Assembly: GCF_003725535.1 (NCBI RefSeq)
Contig: NZ_RJSF01000048.1
Span: 1-64,000, forward strand
Origin: Nocardioides pocheonensis
GTDB lineage: Bacteria; Actinomycetota; Actinomycetes; Propionibacteriales; Nocardioidaceae
Direction: 5' to 3'
Length of the DNA: 64,000 nt
Shown here piece by piece: positions 35,759 to 42,926 of the stretch. The position numbers were made by a program, and so were the translations under genes. A model generated the notes under the pieces. It worked only from the letters and a program-made list of their open reading frames with translations. It ran no database searches and was not told the origin of the DNA. Numbering within the stretch: the first letter of the stretch is position 1; each line of letters starts with the position of its first letter.

Positions 35759-36307
35759 TTGGCCGCACCGTCAGACTCGGACGCGGGGCCACGATGTCGC
35801 TGCGGGTGTCCCTACCTCCGCGGCCTCGTCCTGATGCCTGTGGTCCTGACCGTGTCCGAGAGCCGCGGTGTTCGCCTCGTCGGGCCGCCGATCCTCGACC
35901 TGCCGGTCGAGTCCCTGGTCTGCAAGGCGTGTGACGGGCGAACCGTGACCCGCGACCTGCCTCCGATCGGCATCGACGTGGCCGCGGTGCTCGAGCAGCT
36001 GGCCGGGGTCGGGCGATCCGACGTCGCGGCGCCCGGGACGCACGACGCGGCGCCGACCTGCGCGTGCGGCGCGCCGGACCTCACCTGGTCGACCGTCGTC
36101 CCACTCACGGTCCACACGGCCGGCACGACGATGACCGGCGAGGTCCCCACGACACCGTCGTCGGCATCTCCCACCGGCATCCTGTCGTGTGCCGCGTGCT
36201 CGGGATCCTGGGACGCCACGCACCCCGACCTCCCAGCGCGCATCCTGAACGCGTTCAGCGCGTTCGACGCTGCGCTCTCCCGCGGAGAGGTCGGCATCGA
36301 TGGGTGA
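35759..36307 (+). CDS. Cysteine-rich, probable zinc-binding protein
   Basis: A 182-residue protein of unknown family with two paired cysteine modules: RCRCGCP with CKACDG, and CACGAPDLTW with CAACSGSWD. The spacing suggests two zinc ribbons or rubredoxin-like knuckles. The start is set at TTG 35759 because GGAGAGGAGG lies 9 nt upstream and the promoter leaves the ATG at 35723 outside the transcript. It precedes the sigma gene by 121 bp and shares its likely promoter. A redox- or metal-sensing role beside an ECF sigma factor is only a hypothesis. Confidence 0.7.
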   Translation: MAAPSDSDAGPRCRCGCPYLRGLVLMPVVLTVSESRGVRLVGPPILDLPVESLVCKACDGRTVTRDLPPIGIDVAAVLEQLAGVGRSDVAAPGTHDAAPTCACGAPDLTWSTVVPLTVHTAGTTMTGEVPTTPSSASPTGILSCAACSGSWDATHPDLPARILNAFSAFDAALSRGEVGIDG

Positions 36308-36428
36308 CAGGCGCGATCTGGTGCGGCCGGCGCGTCGGTGGGACGCTGTCGACGAGGGTTCGGCCGCCACACGCGCCGGTTCCCCTGGTCGTCGAGGTGA
36401 TCCGATCGCGGGCAAGGACGAGACCGAC

Positions 36429-37325
36429 ATGACGTCAAGCAAGGCCGGTGACGAGTCCGGCGCAGGCATCGAGGCGGCGATCGGCGCGTTCAACGAGTCG
36501 CGGCCACGCCTGTTCGGCATCGCGTACCGCATGCTCGGCAGCGTCGCCGAGGCCGAGGACATCGTCCAGGAGGCCTGGGTGCGCTGGCAGGGAACCGACC
36601 GCAGCGTCGTGCGCAACCCCGCGGGATTCCTGACCACCGTGACCACCCGACTCGCACTGAACACCGCCGAGTCCGCACGCGTACGACGCGAGCAGTACGT
36701 CGGCCCGTGGCTGCCCGAGCCCGTCGACACCAGCGCCGACCCGAGCCTCGGCGCCGAGAGGGCCGAAGCCCTGGAGTCCGCAGTGCTGGTGCTGCTCGAG
36801 AAGGTCAGGCCTGACCAGCGGGCGGCGTACGTGCTGCGCGAAGCCTTCGACTACTCGTACGACGAGGTCGCCGACATCCTGGACACGTCCGCGGCGAACG
36901 CCCGTCAGCTGGTCAGCCGCGCGAAGAAGTCGGTCCAGTCCGACCGCAAGGAACCGGTCGACCCGGCCACGCACCGGACCCTGCTCGAGGCGTTCGTCGC
37001 GGCCGCCCGCGACGGGGACGTGAAGCGGCTCGAGCAGGTGCTCTCCGCGGACGTCGTCAGCACCACCGACAGCGCCGGAGAAGCCCCTCGGGCGGCCCGC
37101 CGGCCGGTCAGCGGGCGGGACAACGTCGCCCGGTTCATCGCCGGGTGGTCCGACTGGTGGGAGGGAACGACCCTGTCGTGGGTCGAGACGAACGGCCAGA
37201 CCTCGCTGCTCGCCCGACGCGACGGTGCCCCGGCGGTCCTCCTCAGCGTCAGCGCGTCGGGCTCCGGCATCGACCGGATCATGTGGGTGATGGCGCCCGA
37301 CAAGCTCACGCGCGTCCCGGCGTAG
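36429..37325 (+). CDS. ECF41-type RNA polymerase sigma factor (SigJ-like)
   Basis: A 298-residue sigma factor. Region 2 is FGIAYRMLGSVAEAEDIVQEAWVRW; region 4 is VLREAFDYSYDEVADILDTS with SAANARQLVSRAKK. A fused SnoaL-like C-terminal domain (from about residue 185) contains DSAGEAPRAARRPV and ends PDKLTRVPA. ECF41 proteins carry such a domain with DGGGK and NPDKL motifs instead of using an anti-sigma factor. Here the first motif is degenerate. Four promoter-like elements with GGTC -10 motifs surround it. Confidence 0.92.
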   Translation: MTSSKAGDESGAGIEAAIGAFNESRPRLFGIAYRMLGSVAEAEDIVQEAWVRWQGTDRSVVRNPAGFLTTVTTRLALNTAESARVRREQYVGPWLPEPVDTSADPSLGAERAEALESAVLVLLEKVRPDQRAAYVLREAFDYSYDEVADILDTSAANARQLVSRAKKSVQSDRKEPVDPATHRTLLEAFVAAARDGDVKRLEQVLSADVVSTTDSAGEAPRAARRPVSGRDNVARFIAGWSDWWEGTTLSWVETNGQTSLLARRDGAPAVLLSVSASGSGIDRIMWVMAPDKLTRVPA

Positions 37326-37348
37326 CGAGAGGTCGAGCGCCGCATCGG

Positions 37349-37375
37349 TGTCACAGCCGCGAGGCCTCCCCGGTC
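37349..37375 (+). promoter_or_regulatory. ECF41-type promoter of the SDR partner gene
   Basis: TGTCACA (37349-37355), 16 nt, GGTC (37372-37375), 55 bp before the SDR start and 24 bp after the sigma stop. Confidence 0.82.
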
Positions 37376-37430
37376 AGTAGGGCGGAGGCGGATCAGCCGC
37401 GCTCGTCGGAATCCCAGAGAGGGGCCACTC

Positions 37431-38177
37431 ATGAAGGTCGTCGTCATCGGCGGAACCGGGCTCATCGGTTCGAAGGTCACCGAGCTGCTCAACGCTCACG
37501 GTCACGAGGCGGTGCCCGCCGCGCCCCAGACCGGCGTCAACACCCTGACAGGAGAAGGACTGGACGACGTGCTGACCGGCGCGGACGTCGTGGTCGACGT
37601 CTCCAACTCGCCGTCCTTCGCGGACGACGACGTCATGGCGTTCTTCGTCACCGCCACCACCAACATCCTCGCCGCCGAGAGGAAGGCCGGCGTCAAGCAC
37701 CACGTCGCGCTCTCCGTCGTGGGCACAGGGACCCTGCCGGACAGCGGATACCTGCGCGCCAAGGCCGCTCAGGAGGACCTCATCAAGGGGTCCGGCGTCC
37801 CCTACTCGATCGTGCACGCGACTCAGTTCTTCGAGTTCACCCGGGCGATCGCCGACGGGTCGATGGTCGACGGGAAGCTGCACCTGGCGCCGGTCCACTA
37901 CCAGCCGATCGCGTCCGACGACGTGGCCTCGGCCGTGAGCCACGTCGCCGTCGGCGCACCGCTGCAGGGCGTCAAGGAGATCGGCGGCCCCGAGCGGGTG
38001 CGGATGGACGAGTTCATCCCGGCTGCGCTCGCCAGGTCGGGCGACACGCGCGACGTCGTCGTCGACGAGCACGCCACGTACTTCGGCACCGAGCTGGCCG
38101 ACGACAGCCTCGTGCCCGGCCCCGACGCCGAGCTGGGCTCGATCACCTACGAGGCCTGGGCCAAGGAACCTGCCTGA
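37431..38177 (+). CDS. NAD(P)-binding epimerase/SDR, ECF41 partner (COE) protein
   Basis: A 248-residue atypical SDR (VVIGGTGLIGSKVTELLNAHGH; HHVALSVVGTGTL; YLRAKAAQEDLI) similar to the protein at 34857-35618. ECF41 sigma genes are typically linked to a carboxymuconolactone decarboxylase, oxidoreductase or epimerase (COE) gene whose promoter they drive. This is the expected partner, with such a promoter upstream. GAGAGGGG precedes the ATG. Its substrate is unknown. Confidence 0.88.
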   Translation: MKVVVIGGTGLIGSKVTELLNAHGHEAVPAAPQTGVNTLTGEGLDDVLTGADVVVDVSNSPSFADDDVMAFFVTATTNILAAERKAGVKHHVALSVVGTGTLPDSGYLRAKAAQEDLIKGSGVPYSIVHATQFFEFTRAIADGSMVDGKLHLAPVHYQPIASDDVASAVSHVAVGAPLQGVKEIGGPERVRMDEFIPAALARSGDTRDVVVDEHATYFGTELADDSLVPGPDAELGSITYEAWAKEPA

Positions 38178-38254
38178 GGCCGTGGGTCCCGCCACGTGTC
38201 GTGGCGGGACCCGCGGCTCGAGGAGCGCTCCGTGCACACGCCGGGTGCCCTCCG

Positions 38255-38281
38255 TGTCACAGATTCCGGCCGTGGTCGGTC
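38255..38281 (+). promoter_or_regulatory. ECF41-type promoter of a 71-residue protein gene
   Basis: TGTCACA (38255-38261), 16 nt, GGTC (38278-38281). The next ATG (38290) is 8 nt beyond the -10 motif, so the transcript is leaderless or nearly so. Confidence 0.8.
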
Positions 38282-38289
38282 ATCGGTTC

Positions 38290-38505
38290 ATGACCAACCT
38301 TCCGAACAACGCCGATCTGCCGGGCATCGCCTTCGAGGCAGATCTCGAGATCCTGGTCGCCGAGACGATCGAGGCAGCAGTGCCGGTGTCCGACGATGCC
38401 GCACGCGCGGTCGACACGATCGAGATCGGCTACTACGAGGCCGAGCTCAAGAGCCTCCGCGATGCGGCCACGACGCTGAACGAGGCTGAGCAGCACACCG
38501 GATGA
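38290..38505 (+). CDS. Small acidic protein of unknown function, probable ECF41 target
   Basis: A 71-residue acidic protein (MTNLPNNADLPGIAF...AEQHTG). Its middle (LEILVAETIEAAVPVSDDAARAVDTIEIGY) and end (YEAELKSLRDAATTLNEAE) are predicted helical. There is no cysteine, membrane helix or recognised domain. It starts 8 nt after an ECF41-type -10 motif and is translated without a ribosome-binding site. The promoter is the best evidence that it is a real gene. Confidence 0.65.
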   Translation: MTNLPNNADLPGIAFEADLEILVAETIEAAVPVSDDAARAVDTIEIGYYEAELKSLRDAATTLNEAEQHTG

Positions 38506-38666
38506 CCGCGGCAGAGCTCTGACCTGCGGAGCCGTGGGCGGTTCGGTGGGAGCAGCTGCGCCGGCCAGGTCGCGTGACCTCCGCCGGTGAGTGGTCGTTG
38601 ACCCCGACGTACGCCCCCGCTGCCTGCGCTCTGGGGAGGAGTGCCGGGCGACCAAGGAGATGCCCC

Positions 38667-41030
38667 GTGGCCACTCGCTCACTGCGGACCCGGATCCCTG
38701 TCCTGCTGGCTGCGCTCTCGGTGGTGCTCCTGGCCGCGACCACGCTGGCCCTGCCCAGCGCGCGAGCGACGGACGCCTTCACCGCCCACGGGAGTGCGCG
38801 TCAGGTGTACGGCGTCGGGCTGCCCGCCGGGGCAGGCGCGACGCTGCTCGACGGCACCGGCCAGACGGTGGCCACGCAGCACGCCGACTCCCTCGGTGGC
38901 CTGCTGTTCCGCGACGTGGCCCCGGGCAGCGGCTACTCGGTGCGCGAGGACGCGACCGGTGCGACCTCCGGGCCGGTCACCGTGCACTCCGAAGCCGCGG
39001 CGCCGTGGGACCCGAGCATCTACGACCAGCCGATCCCGGACGACGGCTACTCCTACCTGACCACTCGCGACGGCACCCAGCTCGCGCTCACCGTGCACCC
39101 GCCGACCCACCCCGCCGGCATCGGCGGCCTGCCCGAGGGCTTCCCGGTGCCGAACGGCCCCGACTACATGCCGCCGTACCCGACGCTGATCGAGTACTCC
39201 GGCTACGGGTACGCCGCCCCGGCCAGCCCGGTCAACGGGATCGCCGCGATCGCCAACCTGATGGGCTTCGCGGTCGTCGACGTGAGCATGCGCGGCACCG
39301 GCTGCTCCGGCGGCGCCTTCGACTTCTTCGAGCCGCTGCAGAACCTCGACGGCTACGACGTCGTCGAGACCATCGCCCACCAGCCCTGGGTCAAGGGCCA
39401 CAAGGTCGGCATGATGGGCATCTCCTACGGCGGCATCAGCCAGCTGTTCACCGCCCAGCTCCAGCCGCCGGACCTCGCCGCGATCTCGCCGATGTCGGTG
39501 ATCGACGCGACCGCGACCACTCTCTACCCCGGCGGCGTCCTGAACACCGGCTTCGCGGTCGCCTGGGCCCAGGAGCGCCAGCAGGAGGCGCAGCCGGCCG
39601 GCACCGGCGCGACCGGCACGCAGGCGTACGCCGAGCAGCGGGTCGCCCAGGGCGACGCGACCTGCATCGCCAACCAGGCGCTGCACGGCGAGGCCGCCGA
39701 CCTGATGGCCAAGATCCGCGCGAACAGCCACTACGTGCCCGCGGTGGCCGACCCGCTCGACCCGGTGACGTTCGTCGACAAGATCAACGTGCCCACGTTC
39801 ATGGCGTGCCAGTGGGAGGACGAGCAGACCGGCGGCCACTGCCCCGCGCTGGTCTCGCACTTCACCGGCACCACCAAGAAGTGGTTCACCTTCACCAACG
39901 GGGCCCACATCGACTCCCTGGATCCCGAGACGATGAACCGCTGGTACGACTTCCTCGAGCTGTACGTCGCCCACCAGCCGCCCGCTATCAACCAGGCGAT
40001 CCTGCGTGCCTCCGCGCCGCTGATCTACCAGACCGCGATGGGTCTCCCCCAGACCGACCTGGTCACGCTGCCGGTCGATCCCGTCCAGCTGCAGCCGACC
40101 TACGCCACCGCTCTGGCTGCGTTCGAGCAGGCACCGGCCGTCCGGGTCCTGTTCGACAACGGCGCCGGCACCTCGCCCACGGGCAGCAGGACGGCCGGGG
40201 ACCCCTACCCGGCGTACGAGCGCTCGTTCTCCACGCTCCCGGTCCCGGGCGTGCAGGCGGCGTCGTGGTACCTCAACGCGAACGGCGCGCTGGGCACGGC
40301 CGCGCCGCCGAAGATGCACGTCGACCGGTACACCTCCGACGCGAACGCGCTGCCGAGGACCGACTACACCGGCGGCACGGGCACCGGCGGCCTGTGGGGC
40401 AACGCCTCGCAGTGGAGCTGGGACTGGCAGCAGAACAAGCCCGGCACCGCCGTCTCCTACCTCTCCGCGCCGCTCACGCAGGACGTGACCACCGTCGGAG
40501 CCGGATCGGTGCAGCTCTGGGTGCGGTCGTCGACGCCCGACGTCGACCTGCAGGCAACGGTCAGCGAGGTCCGCAACGGCCAGGAGACGTACGTGCAGAG
40601 CGGCTGGCTGCGCGGCAGCGAGCGCAAGCTCGCGACGACGGCGGACAACATGTTGAAGCAGCCGAGCACGCTGCTCCAGCCGATCCCGACCATGCTCGCC
40701 GGCGACGTGCAGCCGATGCCGCAGGACGAGTACACCCTGGTGACCATCCCGCTGTACTTCCAGGGCCACGCCTACCGCGCCGGCTCCCAGGTCCGGGTGA
40801 CCATCACCGCACCGAACGGCACCCAGCCGATCTGGTCCTTCGACGAGACCCAGCCGGCGGGCACGACCTCCGACGTGTACGTCGCCTCCTCGCCGAAGCT
40901 GCCCTCGCGCCTGGTCCTGCCGGTCGTCCCGCTGACCACGGTCGGCTCGGCCCAGCCGACCTGCCCGAGCCTGCGCAACGAGCCCTGCCGTCCGGCGGTC
41001 CCCTTCACCAACACCAGCTTCCCCCAGTAG
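38667..41030 (+). CDS. Secreted CocE/NonD-type (X-Pro dipeptidyl-peptidase S15) hydrolase
   Basis: A 787-residue exported protein. Residues 1-35 are a Sec signal peptide (RTRIPVLLAALSVVLLAATT). The alpha/beta-hydrolase core has nucleophile Ser253 in MGISYGGIS, preceded by VDVSMRGTGCSGGAFDFFE. The C-terminal jelly-roll domain of S15/CocE proteins follows (AGSVQLWVRSSTPDVDLQAT). GTG 38667 is chosen because AAGGAGA lies 6 nt upstream. Likely an extracellular esterase or peptidase of unknown substrate. Confidence 0.87.
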   Translation: MATRSLRTRIPVLLAALSVVLLAATTLALPSARATDAFTAHGSARQVYGVGLPAGAGATLLDGTGQTVATQHADSLGGLLFRDVAPGSGYSVREDATGATSGPVTVHSEAAAPWDPSIYDQPIPDDGYSYLTTRDGTQLALTVHPPTHPAGIGGLPEGFPVPNGPDYMPPYPTLIEYSGYGYAAPASPVNGIAAIANLMGFAVVDVSMRGTGCSGGAFDFFEPLQNLDGYDVVETIAHQPWVKGHKVGMMGISYGGISQLFTAQLQPPDLAAISPMSVIDATATTLYPGGVLNTGFAVAWAQERQQEAQPAGTGATGTQAYAEQRVAQGDATCIANQALHGEAADLMAKIRANSHYVPAVADPLDPVTFVDKINVPTFMACQWEDEQTGGHCPALVSHFTGTTKKWFTFTNGAHIDSLDPETMNRWYDFLELYVAHQPPAINQAILRASAPLIYQTAMGLPQTDLVTLPVDPVQLQPTYATALAAFEQAPAVRVLFDNGAGTSPTGSRTAGDPYPAYERSFSTLPVPGVQAASWYLNANGALGTAAPPKMHVDRYTSDANALPRTDYTGGTGTGGLWGNASQWSWDWQQNKPGTAVSYLSAPLTQDVTTVGAGSVQLWVRSSTPDVDLQATVSEVRNGQETYVQSGWLRGSERKLATTADNMLKQPSTLLQPIPTMLAGDVQPMPQDEYTLVTIPLYFQGHAYRAGSQVRVTITAPNGTQPIWSFDETQPAGTTSDVYVASSPKLPSRLVLPVVPLTTVGSAQPTCPSLRNEPCRPAVPFTNTSFPQ

Positions 41031-41091
41031 CGTCCCGGACGACCACGAGGGCCGGCCTTCCGCCGGGCGGTCGCGCGATGCCGATCGCGCG

Positions 41092-41097
41092 TACGCT
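41092..41097 (+). promoter_or_regulatory. -10 element of leaderless small-protein gene
   Basis: TACGCT ends 6 nt before the GTG at 41104. Confidence 0.5.
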
Positions 41098-41103
41098 CGA
41101 GAG

Positions 41104-41298
41104 GTGACACGGAGTCTCCTCCAGCGGGTGCACAACCCCCGCAACCGCGTCTGCGGGTGCGACCCGGAGTGCTGGTGTCGTCGCACCGCCCTCGGTCGAG
41201 CCGTGAAGTGGTGGTTCCCGGCCAGGCTCGTGGGTCTCCACCACCGGAGCGAGCACTCGGCGGAGTGGAAGCGAGCGCACGGCGAGGCCACGACCTGA
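41104..41298 (+). CDS. Small basic Cys/Trp protein of unknown function
   Basis: A 64-residue basic protein (VTRSLLQRVHNPRNRVCGCD...). The CGCDPECWCRR cluster holds four cysteines in nine residues, which could bind zinc, followed by ALGRAVKWWFPARL. It is preceded by a TANNNT element at the leaderless distance. Composition and the ordered cysteines suggest a real gene. Function is unknown. Confidence 0.6.
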   Translation: MTRSLLQRVHNPRNRVCGCDPECWCRRTALGRAVKWWFPARLVGLHHRSEHSAEWKRAHGEATT

Positions 41299-41340
41299 GC
41301 CGGCGTGCCCGGCCGGTGAGCCCGGGCGCGATGCCGTGGC

Positions 41341-41346
41341 TAGCGT
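41341..41346 (+). promoter_or_regulatory. -10 element of leaderless nitroreductase gene
   Basis: TAGCGT ends 7 nt before ATG 41354. No ribosome-binding site is present. Confidence 0.55.
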
Positions 41347-41353
41347 GGTGCCC

Positions 41354-42019
41354 ATGGACCTGTACGACGTGATGCGCACGACCGCCGCGGTGCGGGACTT
41401 CACCGACGACCCGCTCCCCGACGACGTGCTCCACACGATCCTCGACAACGCCCGGTTCGCCCCGAGCGGCGGCAACCGCCAGGGCACCCAGATCGTGGTG
41501 GTCCGCGACTCCGTGACGCGCGAGCGGCTCGTCGAGATCACCGCACCGGGAGCACGGCGGTACCACGCGCAGCGGGCGGCCGGCGAGACGCCGTGGAGTG
41601 CCTTCACCCCGAGCGCGGTCACCGAGGAGCAGGTGGCGCAGACCGCCGTACCCGCCTCGGTCACCGACCCGATCCGCGCCGCGCCCGTGGTCCTCGTCGT
41701 CTGCGTCGACCTGCGCGCGGTCGCGGCGCTGGACCAGCACCTCGACCGGGTCGGCATCGTCGGCGGGGCGTCGGTCTACCCCCTGGTCTGGAACATCCTG
41801 CTGGCCGCGCGCAACGAGGGGTTCGGCGGCACGATCACCACGATGGCCATCGCCGAGGAGCCGGCGCTGAAGCAGCTGCTCGGCATCCCCGAACCGTACG
41901 CCGTCGCGGCCGTCGTGCCGCTCGGCAAGCCGGTCAAGCAGCTCACCCGCCTCACCCGAGCGGCGGTCGAGGACCTCACCCACCTCGAGCACTGGGACGG
42001 CGGGCCGCTCCGGGCCTAG
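41354..42019 (+). CDS. Nitroreductase family protein
   Basis: A 221-residue FMN-dependent oxidoreductase. FMN-phosphate residues are in MRTTAAVRDFTDDPLPDD and FAPSGGNRQGTQIVVV; the C-terminal part has WNILLAARNEGFGGTITTM. Members reduce nitro groups or quinones with NAD(P)H. The short ATG form at 41354 fits both the family N-terminus and the leaderless promoter. Its TAG stop is part of the -10 of the next gene. Confidence 0.87.
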   Translation: MDLYDVMRTTAAVRDFTDDPLPDDVLHTILDNARFAPSGGNRQGTQIVVVRDSVTRERLVEITAPGARRYHAQRAAGETPWSAFTPSAVTEEQVAQTAVPASVTDPIRAAPVVLVVCVDLRAVAALDQHLDRVGIVGGASVYPLVWNILLAARNEGFGGTITTMAIAEEPALKQLLGIPEPYAVAAVVPLGKPVKQLTRLTRAAVEDLTHLEHWDGGPLRA

Positions 42020-42022
42020 TCT
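42017..42022 (+). promoter_or_regulatory. -10 element overlapping the nitroreductase stop codon
   Basis: TAGTCT begins with the TAG stop of the nitroreductase gene and ends 7 nt before ATG 42030. Confidence 0.6.
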
Positions 42023-42029
42023 CAGGGCC

Positions 42030-42527
42030 ATGACCGAGATCGACCTCGCCACGATCGACGCCGAGCGCGAGCGGATCCGAGCGACGTACCTGCAGCCCGC
42101 CGACAGCCGCCCGGCGTCGAGTGCCCGGGGCCTGCACCACTTCGCCGTCGTCGCGCGCGACGTCGAGGAGACCGTGCGGTTCTACCAGGAGGTGCTGGAG
42201 TTCCCGCTGACCGAGATCTTCGAGAACCGTGACTACCCCGGCTCGAACCACTTCTTCTTCGACCTCGGCCACGACAACCTGCTGGCGTTCTTCGACTTCC
42301 CCGGCCTCGACGTGGGCCCGTACGCCGAGGTGCTCGGCGGCCTCCACCACATCGCGATCTCCGTCGAGCCGGACCGCTGGCAGCACCTGAAGGACAAGCT
42401 CCGCGACGCCGGCATCGAGTACCTGGAGGAGAGCGGCACCTCGATCTACTTCCGCGACCCGAACGGTGCGCGGCTCGAGCTCATCGCCGACCCGCTCGGA
42501 GAGATGTACGGCACCAAGGTGCTCTGA
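42030..42527 (+). CDS. VOC-family dioxygenase/glyoxalase-like protein
   Basis: A 165-residue protein with the VOC fold and candidate metal ligands in LHHFAVVARDVEETVRFYQE (His), GGLHHIAISV (His) and NGARLELIAD (Glu). This is consistent with a metal-dependent enzyme rather than a simple binding protein. It is leaderless and lies between the nitroreductase and a second, shorter VOC gene. The substrate is unknown. Confidence 0.85.
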   Translation: MTEIDLATIDAERERIRATYLQPADSRPASSARGLHHFAVVARDVEETVRFYQEVLEFPLTEIFENRDYPGSNHFFFDLGHDNLLAFFDFPGLDVGPYAEVLGGLHHIAISVEPDRWQHLKDKLRDAGIEYLEESGTSIYFRDPNGARLELIADPLGEMYGTKVL

Positions 42528-42536
42528 GGTCACGCG

Positions 42537-42542
42537 TAGGGT
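42537..42542 (+). promoter_or_regulatory. -10 element of leaderless second VOC gene
   Basis: TAGGGT ends 6 nt before ATG 42549. Confidence 0.55.
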
Positions 42543-42548
42543 CGACGG

Positions 42549-42899
42549 ATGATCATGGGCAGCCACGTCATCGTCCACAGCCGTGACGCGGAGGCGGACC
42601 GCAGGTTCTTCGCCGAGGTGCTCGGGCAACCCCATGTCGACGCCGGCGGCGGCTGGCTCATCTTCAAGCTGCCGCCCGCGGAGGTGGCCGTGCACCCGTC
42701 GGACGGCCCGACCGGCCACGAGCTGTACTTCGTGTGCGACGACCTGGACGCGACGATGGGTGAGCTGCGAGCCAAGGGCGTGGAATTCACCCAGGACGTC
42801 TCCGAGGAGCGGTGGGGACGGCTGACGCGGCTGCGACTGCCCGGAGGCGGCGAGGTCGGGATGTACCAGCCCCGCCACCCCCTGGCGATCGACCTCTAG
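42549..42899 (+). CDS. VOC-family protein
   Basis: A 116-residue VOC protein (IMGSHVIVHSRDAEADRRFFAEVLG; HELYFVCDDLDATMGELRAKGVEF; GGEVGMYQPRHP). It is shorter than its neighbour and resembles binding or dioxygenase-superfamily members. ATG codons at 42549 and 42555 are both possible, and the first matches the -10 spacing. It is convergent with the large unknown gene, with a 27-bp gap. Confidence 0.82.
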   Translation: MIMGSHVIVHSRDAEADRRFFAEVLGQPHVDAGGGWLIFKLPPAEVAVHPSDGPTGHELYFVCDDLDATMGELRAKGVEFTQDVSEERWGRLTRLRLPGGGEVGMYQPRHPLAIDL

Positions 42900-42926
42900 C
42901 GGCTCCGCGCCGCAACGTCACGGGCG

